Positions 1-7,911 of a stretch of DNA of 64,000 bases are shown here, one piece after another. Position 1 is the stretch's first letter; the number at the start of each line of letters is the position of its first letter. The stretch covers positions 62,001-126,000 of the forward strand of contig CANFRV010000005.1 in NCBI GenBank assembly GCA_947449575.1. The letters are read 5' to 3'. A model generated the notes under the pieces. The model worked only from the letters and a program-made list of their open reading frames with translations, had not been told where the DNA came from and made no database searches. Source of the stretch: Flavobacteriales bacterium. GTDB lineage: Bacteria > Bacteroidota > Bacteroidia > Flavobacteriales_D > Crocinitomicaceae. Position numbers and translations under genes: made by a program.

Positions 1-764
1 TAGAAGATAACCCACTTTTTAATGCAGGAAAAGGAGCCGTTTTTACTAATAAGGGTGAAAATGAAATGGATGCGAGCATCATGAATGGGAAGGATTTAAT
101 GGCTGGTTCTGTCGCAGGGATTACACATATTAAAAACCCAATTAGTCTTGCTAAAGCAGTAATGGAACAATCTGAGCACGTTTTCTTAACAGGAACAGGT
201 GCCCTAGAATTTGCGGAAAAAGTAGGAGCAGAAAAAGCAGATGACGATTATTTCTTCGTTCAAATGCGCTACGATCAATTGCAACAAGCGAAGGAAAGTG
301 ATGGTATTTTTTTAGACCATACAGAAGATAAATTTGAAAACGGAGAAAAGAAGTTCGGTACCGTAGGTTGCGTTGCCCTAGACATTCATGGAGATATTGC
401 AGCAGGAACTAGCACAGGAGGAATGACAAACAAAAAATTTGGCAGAGTAGGTGATAGTTCAGTCATTGGAGCAGGAACGTATGCCAATAATTCAACGTGC
501 GCAATTAGTTGCACTGGTCACGGTGAATTTTTTATTCGTTCAGTGGTTGCCTATGACATTTCTTGTTTAATGGAATACAAAGGTTTATCTTTGAAACAAG
601 CCTGCGACATTGTCGTAATGGAAAAACTGGTAAAAATTGGAGGAGAAGGAGGATTGATCGCAATCGACAAAGAAGGAAATATTGAGCTACCTTTTAATTC
701 CGAAGGAATGTATCGCGCAAAGAAATCTTCCGACAGTGAAATTTTTATAGGGATTTACAAATAA
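1..764 (+). CDS. iaaA: Isoaspartyl peptidase / L-asparaginase (5' end outside window)
   Basis: N-terminal nucleophile hydrolase that splits beta-aspartyl (isoaspartyl) dipeptides. The frame is open from base 3, upstream of the first ATG at 66, and reads NPLFNAGKGAVFTN then MDASIMNG, both family hallmarks, so the gene starts before the window. The autocleavage and catalytic threonine lies in GTVGCVALD (codon at about 360), followed by the conserved STGGMTNK and GRVGDSSVIGAGTYA stretches. The beta subunit would be the part after that threonine. Its neighbours are cyanophycinase and cyanophycin synthetase; cyanophycinase releases beta-Asp-Arg, a substrate for this family, so the physiological role here is probably the last step of cyanophycin breakdown (inference). 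It may also clear isoaspartyl peptides from protein turnover. Family assignment is very sure. Confidence 0.95.
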   Translation, partial: EDNPLFNAGKGAVFTNKGENEMDASIMNGKDLMAGSVAGITHIKNPISLAKAVMEQSEHVFLTGTGALEFAEKVGAEKADDDYFFVQMRYDQLQQAKESDGIFLDHTEDKFENGEKKFGTVGCVALDIHGDIAAGTSTGGMTNKKFGRVGDSSVIGAGTYANNSTCAISCTGHGEFFIRSVVAYDISCLMEYKGLSLKQACDIVVMEKLVKIGGEGGLIAIDKEGNIELPFNSEGMYRAKKSSDSEIFIGIYK

Positions 765-1260
765 TTTCAACTGGTATTATTTGGATCGACAACACAAGTT
801 GGGGGGGACTGATATATCCTATCAAAAAAATGAGTCACTAATTAAATTCGAAGTGATTTTGAAAATGGTCTTTCCACAGAAGTAGTTGTAAATTTTCCGT
901 AATCGCGTTTCGCTTTTTCGCGAAATATAGCGTGAAGGAAAGTATTTACATATGGTTTTACGAAATGGAATGCAGTAAAAAATTCCTTGGAAAGATCCTT
1001 GATTTTTGCTTACCTCCGGCACTACCGATCCTTTCACTACCGTTCGGTCTTCACAAATAGTATTTGTTCTTCTTCGAAAATTGCATTTTCTCTTCATCAA
1101 GGAAAAGTGAGAAAGTAATAGCAGAAGTTGATTTGAGAGTTAGTTGAGTATAGTATCTTTGAAAGATAGAATTTATTAACCAAAAAATAAGATTTGATAG
1201 TATTATTTTGCCTGTCGATGATCTATCTTTCAAGTATCGACAGACAAAATAAAGTATCTA
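765..1260. other. Gene-poor gap between iaaA and cphB
   Basis: About 500 bases between convergent iaaA and cphB. Two short minus-strand frames (822-1100, 92 codons; 1051-1233, 60 codons) overlap each other, have odd composition rich in Arg, Lys and Cys, and resemble no family I know; I do not call them genes. A small inverted repeat TTTCGC/GCGAAA sits at 908-925. The only strong structure is the long hairpin at 1203-1252, listed separately. A decayed gene cannot be excluded. Confidence 0.5.
1203..1252 (-). terminator. Long hairpin downstream of cphB
   Basis: Arms 1203-1219 and 1236-1252 are complementary over 17 bp with one mismatch and enclose a 16-nt loop. It begins 8 bases past the cphB stop codon on the minus strand, where a terminator is expected, and the stem ends in an A/T-rich run. 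There is no clean U-tract after it, so termination is probable rather than certain. It lies between convergent genes and could act on both. Confidence 0.5.
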
Positions 1261-2136
1261 TTAAACAGCTAAATCTGTTCGTTTTTTAATCGTCATCTTT
1301 TTAGTCAACAAATCAAAATGATCTCCTAATGCCATGACGTGAACAGTTAAATTATCGATGGAAACAGGTTCTCCCATCGCTACATCCGTTAAACTTGTAT
1401 CGCGCATGTGAGTTGCATCCACCAGCATGACCAATCCAGAACCAATGGCTTCCATATTAGTTCCTTCAGTAATTAATAACCCCGTATCTTCCCCCAAACC
1501 AATTCCTACATTAATTGGATTACTGGCACAAGCATATAACAAACGACCGATTCTTCCTCTTTGCACAAAATGGGTATCGATCACAACATTATTTATAAAG
1601 CCTAATCCACCTGTAATTTTTACTTCCCCTTTTAATAAAGCTTCATGCGAACTTCCTTGATAAATCATATTGTTTGAACTTGCCGCTGCTCCTGCTGAAG
1701 TTCCGGAAATGATAAAATCTTCGTTGCTGTATTTTTCCAATAACAAATGATGAAAAGCGGTCCCCCCAAAAATAGAAGTTAATCTCAGCTGATCTCCACC
1801 CGTAAAAACAACTACATCTGCTTTTCTAAGACGTTCTACACATTCTTCAGAATTTGCCTCTTCACGTGTTTTAATATTTAGAACATCCACATTAAAGACA
1901 TCTAATTGAGCAAAAGCTTTTATATATTCTTGTCCAACTTCTTCTGGAATCATGGAAGCAGTGGTAATAATTTCAATCTGTGACAAATTGCTTTTTGCGG
2001 ATTCAGTGGTAATTCTTTTTAAAATTCCTTTCTCAAAAAATTTTAAATTTCTTTGTAAATCATCCGTGCTTTCAGAAAAACTTCCTCTATCAACAGACCC
2101 CCCGATCACCATTAATTTACCTTTTGGAATACTCAT
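1261..2136 (-). CDS. cphB: Cyanophycinase
   Basis: Serine exopeptidase of family S51 that cuts the Asp-Arg polymer cyanophycin into beta-Asp-Arg dipeptides in the cytoplasm. The protein opens MSIPKGKLMVIGGSVDRGSF and carries the nucleophile motif GTSAGAA (Ser about 147), the TGGDQLRL loop and GLGEDTGLLI, all typical of cyanophycinases; length 291 residues fits the family. I start at the ATG at 2136 because the alternative ATG at 2202 adds 22 residues that match nothing at the usual N-terminus. It is transcribed away from cphA and towards iaaA. A -7-like TAAATTTG lies at 2250-2243 on this strand. Peptidase E is the nearest alternative family, but the length and the cphA neighbour favour cyanophycinase. 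Confidence 0.94.
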   Translation of the reverse strand: MSIPKGKLMVIGGSVDRGSFSESTDDLQRNLKFFEKGILKRITTESAKSNLSQIEIITTASMIPEEVGQEYIKAFAQLDVFNVDVLNIKTREEANSEECVERLRKADVVVFTGGDQLRLTSIFGGTAFHHLLLEKYSNEDFIISGTSAGAAASSNNMIYQGSSHEALLKGEVKITGGLGFINNVVIDTHFVQRGRIGRLLYACASNPINVGIGLGEDTGLLITEGTNMEAIGSGLVMLVDATHMRDTSLTDVAMGEPVSIDNLTVHVMALGDHFDLLTKKMTIKKRTDLAV

Positions 2137-2309
2137 ATGTATTTCTTTTTTTATAGTAGCTCTTAGAAATGCCAATAAAAAATGACTCCTTTTCAAGAAC
2201 ATTTTTTAACTACGGCATTTTAAATTTAACAAAATTCTGTTACAAATTTACTTTTATTGCTATTACGATTGAGATGTACAGATTTCAATTATGAAATATT
2301 TATGAACAA

Positions 2310-2317
2310 TACGTTTG
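2310..2317 (+). promoter_or_regulatory. Possible -7 box for cphA
   Basis: TACGTTTG matches the Bacteroidota -7 consensus TAnnTTTG. It lies 85 bases before the cphA start in the 266-bp divergent region shared with cphB. No good -33 TTG is visible at the right distance, so the call is tentative. Confidence 0.35.
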
Positions 2318-2402
2318 GAAAATCAATTTGTAAATACTATTTTCATAAAAAATTCATACAGCATGAATTATTTCATTGAATATTTATAGTTAAAACCTAC
2401 AT

Positions 2403-5018
2403 ATGAAAATTGTTGAAATAAAAATCCTCCGTGGTCCAAATTACTGGTCAAATTATAGAAATAAATTAATCGCTATGAAATTGGATATTGAGGATCTCGA
2501 GGAGCGTCCGACCAATAAAATAGATGGTTTTGCAGAGAGAATTGCAACATTAATCCCAAGTATGATTTCTCATCGATGTTCGCGTGGAAATGAAGGTGGA
2601 TTTTTTGAACGTGTAGAAGAAGGAACCTGGATGGGGCATGTTATTGAACATATTGCTTTAGAGATTCAAACGTTAGCTGGTATGGAATGTGGCTTTGGTC
2701 GCACCCGAGGAACAGGGACAAAAGGCATCTATAATGTTGTTTTTTCATATATGGAAGAAAATGTAGGGATATATGCCGCAAAAGCATCTGTTAGAATTGC
2801 CGAAGCACTAATAGAAGGTACTGAATATGACCTCGACAGCGATATTAAAACAATGCGTGAAATGCGTGAAAAAGATCGTTTTGGTCCTAGTACAGGCAGT
2901 ATTGTTGATGAAGCCGTGGCGCGAGATATACCATACATTCGCTTAAACGACGAATCTTTGGTGCAGTTAGGTTATGGTAAAAATCAAGTACGTTTTAGAG
3001 CAACGATGACGGATAGAACGAGTTCAATTGCTGTAGATTTAGCTGGTAACAAAGATGAAACTAAAAAAATGCTGCAAGAGGCTGCAATTCCAGTTGCCAA
3101 AGGAATGTGTATTAGAGATGAATCAGAAGTAGATACTGTCATTGCAAAAGTTGGTTTTCCATTAGTATTTAAACCTTTAGATGGAAATCATGGAAAAGGA
3201 GCTTCTATAAATGTAAAAACAGAGGCCGAAGCAAGAGCTGCATTTGACCACGCCAAAAAGTATTCTAGACGAATAATTGTAGAAAAATTTATTACTGGTT
3301 ACGATTTCAGAATTTTGGTCATCAACAATAAATTTACCGCTGCTGCATTAAGAGAGCCTGCTCACGTAATTGGTGATGGCGTTTCTACGATTCAGCAATT
3401 AATTGATACGGAAAACAAAGATCCAAGAAGAGGATATGGCCATGAAAATGTGTTGACAGAAATTAGCATTGATAAAGAAACAAATGATGAGTTAGCCAAA
3501 AACAAATATACATTAGACACGATTTTAGAAAAATCCGTAAAGTGTTATTTAAAAGGAACCGCCAACTTAAGTACTGGAGGAACTTCGACAGACGTTACAG
3601 ATATTGTTCACCCACATAATATTTTCATTTTTGAACGTATCTCAAGAATTATCGGACTTGATATCTGTGGAGTTGATATTATGGCTACAAATCTTTCGGA
3701 ACCATTAGAAGTAACAGGTGGTGTTGTTTTAGAAGTAAATGCAGCGCCAGGATTTAGAATGCATTTAGCTCCAGCAAATGGATTGCCTAGAAATGTTGCA
3801 GCTCCTGTAATTGACATGCTATATCCAGTAGGGAAAACCTGTAGAATTCCCATTATTGCCGTTACAGGAACAAATGGGAAAACAACTACAACTAGATTAA
3901 TTGCTCACATTGTGAAAAATAATGGATTCAGAGTTGGGTTTACCACTTCGGATGGAATTTATGTGCAAAATTCAATGTTGACAAAAGGAGACACTACGGG
4001 TCCTGTTAGTGCTGAATTTGTGCTGAAAGATCCAACGGTTGAATTTGCCGTTTTGGAAACAGCAAGGGGAGGTATTTTACGATCTGGTTTAGGATTCAAT
4101 AAATGCGATGTTGCAGTGATTACGAATATCCAAGAAGATCACATGGGTCTTTCTGATATTAATACTTTGACAGATATGGCGCGCGTTAAAGGGGTTGTTG
4201 CACGTTCTGTAAAAAGAGATGGATACGCTGTTATAAATGCTGATAATGAGCACTGTGTTGGCTTAGTAAAAGGGTTAGAATGTAATATTGCTTATTTTAG
4301 TGTAGATGAAAATAATCCTGTAATCGTTGAACATTGCAAAAAAGGAGGAATAGCAGCTATTTATGAAAATGGATATATTACCATTAAAAAAGGAGAGTGG
4401 AAATTTAGAGTCGAAAAAGCTTCACATATTCCGTTAACTTTTGGAGGAAAAGTGACCTTCATGATTTATAATGTTTTGGCAGCAACTTTAGCTTCTTATG
4501 TGTATGGATTTACTATTGAAGACATTCAAGGAAGTTTAGAAACATTTATTCCATCTGCTGCTCAAACACCAGGCAGGATGAATATTTTCGATTTCAAAGA
4601 TTACAAGGTGATGATTGATTTTGCGCACAATGCAGATGGTTTTAAAGGAATTAAAGAGTTTTTATCGACTATTGATTCCCCGTTAAAAATTGGAATTATT
4701 ACAGGAACAGGAGATAGAAGAGATGAAGATATCAGAGATATGGGAAGATTATCAGCCCAAATGTTTGACCATATTATTATTCGTCAAGATAAATATTTAA
4801 GAGGAAGATTGCCAGATGATATTGTTGCTTTGCTAGTAGAAGGTATCAAAGAGGCAAATCCAACTCAATCGTATGAATATATTCCCGTAGAAGTAGAAGC
4901 GCTTAATCATGCATTTTCTTTAGCTAAAAAAGGGACATTTATAACTGCTTTAAGTGATGTGATCGACAATGCAATCGAAGTAGTGCAAACGTATATGGAT
5001 GCTGAAAGAGGAGAGTGA
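2403..5018 (+). CDS. cphA: Cyanophycin synthetase (CphA1 type)
   Basis: ATP-dependent, non-ribosomal polymerase that builds multi-L-arginyl-poly-L-aspartate, a nitrogen store. The three-domain layout is visible: an N-terminal domain (about 1-160), an ATP-grasp domain (about 220-475; GNHGKGASINV near 261) that adds Asp to the backbone, and a Mur-ligase-like domain (about 485-871) that adds Arg side chains. The Mur P-loop VTGTNGKTTTTR (485-496), the metal motif NIQEDHMG (about 575) and MIDFAHNADG (about 737) are intact, so both active sites look functional. At 871 residues it is the normal CphA1 length. Divergent from cphB and close to iaaA, it completes a synthesis-and-breakdown locus. Inverted repeats follow the stop. 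Confidence 0.96.
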   Translation: MKIVEIKILRGPNYWSNYRNKLIAMKLDIEDLEERPTNKIDGFAERIATLIPSMISHRCSRGNEGGFFERVEEGTWMGHVIEHIALEIQTLAGMECGFGRTRGTGTKGIYNVVFSYMEENVGIYAAKASVRIAEALIEGTEYDLDSDIKTMREMREKDRFGPSTGSIVDEAVARDIPYIRLNDESLVQLGYGKNQVRFRATMTDRTSSIAVDLAGNKDETKKMLQEAAIPVAKGMCIRDESEVDTVIAKVGFPLVFKPLDGNHGKGASINVKTEAEARAAFDHAKKYSRRIIVEKFITGYDFRILVINNKFTAAALREPAHVIGDGVSTIQQLIDTENKDPRRGYGHENVLTEISIDKETNDELAKNKYTLDTILEKSVKCYLKGTANLSTGGTSTDVTDIVHPHNIFIFERISRIIGLDICGVDIMATNLSEPLEVTGGVVLEVNAAPGFRMHLAPANGLPRNVAAPVIDMLYPVGKTCRIPIIAVTGTNGKTTTTRLIAHIVKNNGFRVGFTTSDGIYVQNSMLTKGDTTGPVSAEFVLKDPTVEFAVLETARGGILRSGLGFNKCDVAVITNIQEDHMGLSDINTLTDMARVKGVVARSVKRDGYAVINADNEHCVGLVKGLECNIAYFSVDENNPVIVEHCKKGGIAAIYENGYITIKKGEWKFRVEKASHIPLTFGGKVTFMIYNVLAATLASYVYGFTIEDIQGSLETFIPSAAQTPGRMNIFDFKDYKVMIDFAHNADGFKGIKEFLSTIDSPLKIGIITGTGDRRDEDIRDMGRLSAQMFDHIIIRQDKYLRGRLPDDIVALLVEGIKEANPTQSYEYIPVEVEALNHAFSLAKKGTFITALSDVIDNAIEVVQTYMDAERGE

Positions 5019-5032
5019 AAATTGAATGTTGG

Positions 5033-5085
5033 ATGTTGGATTTTGAATGTTAAATGTTAAATAACTTCAATTCAATATTCAACAT
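5033..5085 (+). terminator. Imperfect inverted repeat after cphA
   Basis: Arms 5033-5048 and 5070-5085 pair over 16 bp with two mismatches, within a stretch built from repeats of the theme TTGAATGTT. It begins 15 bases after the cphA stop. It may act as a terminator, but no U-tract follows. Confidence 0.4.
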
Positions 5086-5113
5086 CTAAAATTTAAAATT
5101 ATTTTCAGTTCCC

Positions 5114-5142
5114 TGTAACTTTTGGCGCTCTAAAAAGTCTAA
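5114..5142 (+). promoter_or_regulatory. ECF-type promoter, probably autoregulated
   Basis: GTAAC (5115-5119) and GTCTAA (5137-5142) are separated by 17 bases, the layout of ECF sigma promoters (a -35 AAC motif and a -10 GTC motif). It stands directly before the ECF sigma gene, which suggests positive autoregulation. The predicted start of transcription is only about 10-15 bases before the chosen ATG. Confidence 0.5.
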
Positions 5143-5161
5143 CGTTTGACTTGTGAATAAA

Positions 5162-5647
5162 ATGACCGTAAAAGAGTACAATATTTCAGTTGACGCATTT
5201 TCGGATAATATTTTCCGTTTTGCACTGAAGCAGCTCAAAAATGAGATGTCTGCAAAAGATATTGTTCAGGAAACATTCACGAAAGTGTGGATAAAACACG
5301 AAGAAATCAATTTCGAAAAAGTGAAATCCTACTTATTTACTACCGCCTATCATGCTATTATTGATTGGGTAAAGAAGGAAAAAAGAAATGCTGATTTTGA
5401 AATGGTGAGCGACATATTGAGTGCAGAAGCCATTTCATCTTTCGATTTGCAAGAGATCCTGCATGAAGCATTGAGCAAATTGCCAGAAATACAAAAAACG
5501 GTTGTGTTATTAAGAGATTATGAAGGGTATAATTATTCTGAAATCGCAGAAATCACAGCATTGAATGAATCGCAAGTGAAAGTATATATTTTTCGAGCAA
5601 GACAAGCACTGCAAGCATATATTAAAGATTTAGATTTAGTGTTATAA
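5162..5647 (+). CDS. ECF-subfamily RNA polymerase sigma factor
   Basis: Extracytoplasmic-function sigma-70 factor of 161 residues. Region 2 is visible in the first half (IVQETFTKVWIKH, SYLFTTAYHAIIDWVKKEKR) and region 4 in the second (LPEIQKTVVLLRDYEGYNYS then EIAEITALNESQVKVYIFRA), a helix-turn-helix that reads the -35 element. There is no region 1.1 or 3, as expected for an ECF factor. I start at the ATG at 5162; an in-frame GTG at 5153 would add three residues. The next gene begins 4 bases after the stop and encodes a single-pass membrane protein, the usual sigma/anti-sigma arrangement. The inducing signal is unknown. Confidence 0.93.
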   Translation: MTVKEYNISVDAFSDNIFRFALKQLKNEMSAKDIVQETFTKVWIKHEEINFEKVKSYLFTTAYHAIIDWVKKEKRNADFEMVSDILSAEAISSFDLQEILHEALSKLPEIQKTVVLLRDYEGYNYSEIAEITALNESQVKVYIFRARQALQAYIKDLDLVL

Positions 5648-5650
5648 ACG

Positions 5651-6670
5651 ATGAAAACAATTGACAAAAATAATTACGAAGCGTATTACCTCGATTTTCT
5701 TGAAGGAAGATTGAATGAATCGCATACTATTTTGTTGATGACTTTTCTGGATCAATTTCCCGAGCTGAGAATAGATAATGAGCTAGTTACCCTAGAACAA
5801 AAATCTATTTTTTTAGATGAATCGTATAAGCAATCCTTGAAGCAAGTGCTTTTTGAAGAAGAATTAGTAACGAAATCGACAATTAATTCTTTTTTAATAG
5901 CGCAGACCGAAAATATATTATCAGAAACTAAAATTAGAGAAGTAGAGCTATTTATTGGACATAATCCTGACTATTTAATCGAACAGCGCTTATTTCAAGC
6001 AAGCCATTTGAAAGTGAATAAAGAAGATGTTTATACAGAGAAATCCTCTCTAAAAAAAACAAGCGTTATTCCACTGCGATTGATAATTACGGCTTTTGCT
6101 GTTGCAGCTAGCGTCGCTTTATTTTTTCTTATAGGTGATTTTTACACGAGCCCAAATGCAATTGCTAATAATAAACAATCTGCGACCATTAAAAAACCAA
6201 GACAAATAGCTGTTCCAGAAACAAAAGAGCGAGAGAACAAAACAAGAAATGATAATGGAATAAATACCTTCCCTCAATCACTAAAAGAAAGATTTACTTC
6301 TCCAGTTGACTCTATGCATGCAAATAATTCTGCTTATTCAAGTGATCAGAATTTTGAGAAAGAAAATATAGTATTACCTACTTTATCAGTAGTTGAAATT
6401 AATCCAAGAGAAGTTGATACGGTTTTTACAGACCCTAAATTGATCAACTCAAATAATAACCTAGCAGCGCGGGAAGTTCCAGAAAATGCTCAAGAATATA
6501 GTACGCTTGGGTTTAATCAAATGAAAAATCCGATTACTCCGATTACCGCTCAATTGAGTAAACTGATAAAAAAAGACATTGATTTTAGAACTGCTGCACC
6601 TACGCTGAAACATTCTGGCGGTTTTTATTTCAAAATAGGAACGTTTGTTGTGTCCAGAACCAGTTCGTAA
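5651..6670 (+). CDS. Putative membrane anti-sigma factor
   Basis: 339-residue protein with a cytoplasmic N-terminal half of about 135 residues, one transmembrane helix (about 138-161, IPLRLIITAFAVAASVALFF) and a low-complexity periplasmic half rich in Asn, Lys and Thr. No enzymatic motif is visible. The position, 4 bases after the ECF sigma gene, and the topology suggest an anti-sigma factor that holds the sigma factor at the membrane (inference). It lacks the FecR domain of the SusC/D-linked anti-sigmas, and I cannot see a zinc-binding HxxxCxxC motif. The N-terminus repeats a similar pattern twice (LDFLEGRLNESHTILLMTFL, then FLIAQTENILSETKIREVEL), perhaps two related sigma-binding modules. 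Confidence 0.65.
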   Translation: MKTIDKNNYEAYYLDFLEGRLNESHTILLMTFLDQFPELRIDNELVTLEQKSIFLDESYKQSLKQVLFEEELVTKSTINSFLIAQTENILSETKIREVELFIGHNPDYLIEQRLFQASHLKVNKEDVYTEKSSLKKTSVIPLRLIITAFAVAASVALFFLIGDFYTSPNAIANNKQSATIKKPRQIAVPETKERENKTRNDNGINTFPQSLKERFTSPVDSMHANNSAYSSDQNFEKENIVLPTLSVVEINPREVDTVFTDPKLINSNNNLAAREVPENAQEYSTLGFNQMKNPITPITAQLSKLIKKDIDFRTAAPTLKHSGGFYFKIGTFVVSRTSS

Positions 6671-7105
6671 ATAGTCGACTATTTAGCTTAAATCAATTAT
6701 TTTAGCTCATTCCATCTCGTATTTTTCTTTTTTTTTGCTGCTCTTTAGTGAAGAACGACTATGAGAAAAATTAAATTTTGATTCACCAAAGAATTTTTTT
6801 AAAAATTTATAAAACGGCAATGTCGCATTCGGTCCTTGACCCTACCCCCTGGCAAAAAAATTCAATAATTTGGATTTGTAGAAAATAAAATATAAATTTA
6901 GCACATATTTAGAAACCATTGTAATTTACCTTTCACTTTATCTTTTTACATAAACATAGAATTTAACAAATAAAGATTACTTTATATGTTCACGTTATTA
7001 GTGATTGTTAAGAATTTCAAAAACAGTGGGGAAAAAAGTGGAGTTTAGAAACCACTTAAAAAAACGGAATTTAATTTATTAAAAGTGGCGACAACGCGAA
7101 ACATT
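6671..7105. other. Gene-free stretch with an rlmF 3'-end fragment
   Basis: No credible coding frame. The left part holds a partial copy of the rlmF 3' end (6678-6759, listed separately). The rest is AT-rich, with an unusual short GC-rich patch at 6825-6855. I found no convincing TTG/TAnnTTTG promoter for the lipoprotein that follows. Confidence 0.5.
6678..6759 (+). repeat. Direct repeat A: copy of the rlmF 3' end
   Basis: This stretch matches 7829-7911 in the same orientation. By eye about 73 of 82 aligned positions agree, with one single-base gap. It corresponds to the last 23 or so codons of rlmF plus 10 bases past its stop. The gap breaks the rlmF frame, so this copy is a dead fragment. 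Confidence 0.8.
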
Positions 7106-7354
7106 ATGAAAAAATTAATCATTAATTTAGGGGTAATTTTGATGGCTTCAACAGTTTTAACAAGTTGTGGTGGATCAGTAGAAAGTGATGCTAAAAAAGT
7201 TGCGGAGTTAACATGTAAGGGAGGAAAAGGTGATGTTGATGCTCTGACAGAAGCTACAGCCTTAGGTACAGAAATGGCGAAAAAATATGCAGGTTCAGAA
7301 GATCTTATAAAATATACGGAAGCTCTAGTTAAAGAAGCAGCTAATTGTAAATAA
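7106..7354 (+). CDS. Small secreted lipoprotein, function unknown
   Basis: 82-residue protein starting MKKLIINLGVILMASTVLTS followed by Cys, a clear lipoprotein signal with lipobox LTSC. The mature part is about 60 residues, charged, probably helical, with one more Cys early (LTCKGGKG) and one near the C-terminus (AANCK), which could pair. I start at the ATG at 7106; an in-frame GTG at 7085 would put seven polar residues before the signal. It is the only gene between the two rlmF-end repeats. A strong terminator lies about 245 bases downstream. I do not recognise a family. Confidence 0.75.
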   Translation: MKKLIINLGVILMASTVLTSCGGSVESDAKKVAELTCKGGKGDVDALTEATALGTEMAKKYAGSEDLIKYTEALVKEAANCK

Positions 7355-7838
7355 TTAGTTGTGTTTTTTGGATTCTACGTTATTGTGAGTTACGCAATTT
7401 ACTCTTCAATGTAGAAAAATATATTCAAATTGAAGCTATTATGAATGCACTTAAAGTTTAAGTTTTGCAGAATTTTATTCATACTAGTTTTTACGTAATA
7501 TAATACCATTAACTAAAAAACATTGATAAACTCTTTTGGCTAACACTTAAAAGTTACTTGTGCTAAAAGTAAGTTGACAGGTTAAAAATTAATTAATAAA
7601 CCGTGGGATAAGTTTGTCACGGTTTTTTCATGCACAAAATTAGGAGTTTTAAATTTTAAACAACCCCAATTTTTTTTCAGATTAATTTAACAAATTAAAT
7701 AGTAGATAAATATTCTTTTTTAAAACGATCGGATAATAAGCTGAAATGTTTATTTATAAATTGTTATCCCTTTTTAACATGCTAGATTCAAACACAAAAT
7801 TCGAAATTTCCAATCCTTCTTTACTCTTACTATTTAGC
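7355..7838. other. Gap with terminator, possible small RNA
   Basis: 484 bases without a coding frame. A good intrinsic terminator at 7598-7628 lies far from the lipoprotein stop, so either the lipoprotein mRNA has a long 3' untranslated region or an independent small RNA ends there. Right of the terminator the sequence is AT-rich and runs into the second rlmF-end repeat. Confidence 0.4.
7598..7628 (+). terminator. Intrinsic terminator
   Basis: Stem AAACCGTG (7598-7605) with CACGGTTT (7618-7625), a 12-nt loop, then a T-run to 7628. It is oriented to end transcription from the lipoprotein side. Confidence 0.75.
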
Positions 7839-7911
7839 TTAAATCAATTGTTTTGATTCATTCCATCTCGTATTTTTCCATTCTTTTTGCTGCTCTTTGG
7901 TTAAGAACGAC
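7829..7911 (+). repeat. Direct repeat B: 3' end of rlmF
   Basis: Partner of 6678-6759. It covers the last codons of the intact rlmF and 10 bases beyond its stop. Together the two copies bracket about 1.07 kb holding the small lipoprotein gene. Confidence 0.8.

Noticed and set aside
822-1233. Two overlapping minus-strand frames of 92 and 60 codons in the iaaA-cphB gap
   Set aside because: Odd Arg/Lys/Cys-rich composition, mutual overlap and no recognisable family; probably chance frames in non-coding DNA.
2137-2202. 22-residue N-terminal extension of cyanophycinase
   Set aside because: Family members start at the IPKGKL stretch; the extra residues look like untranslated leader.
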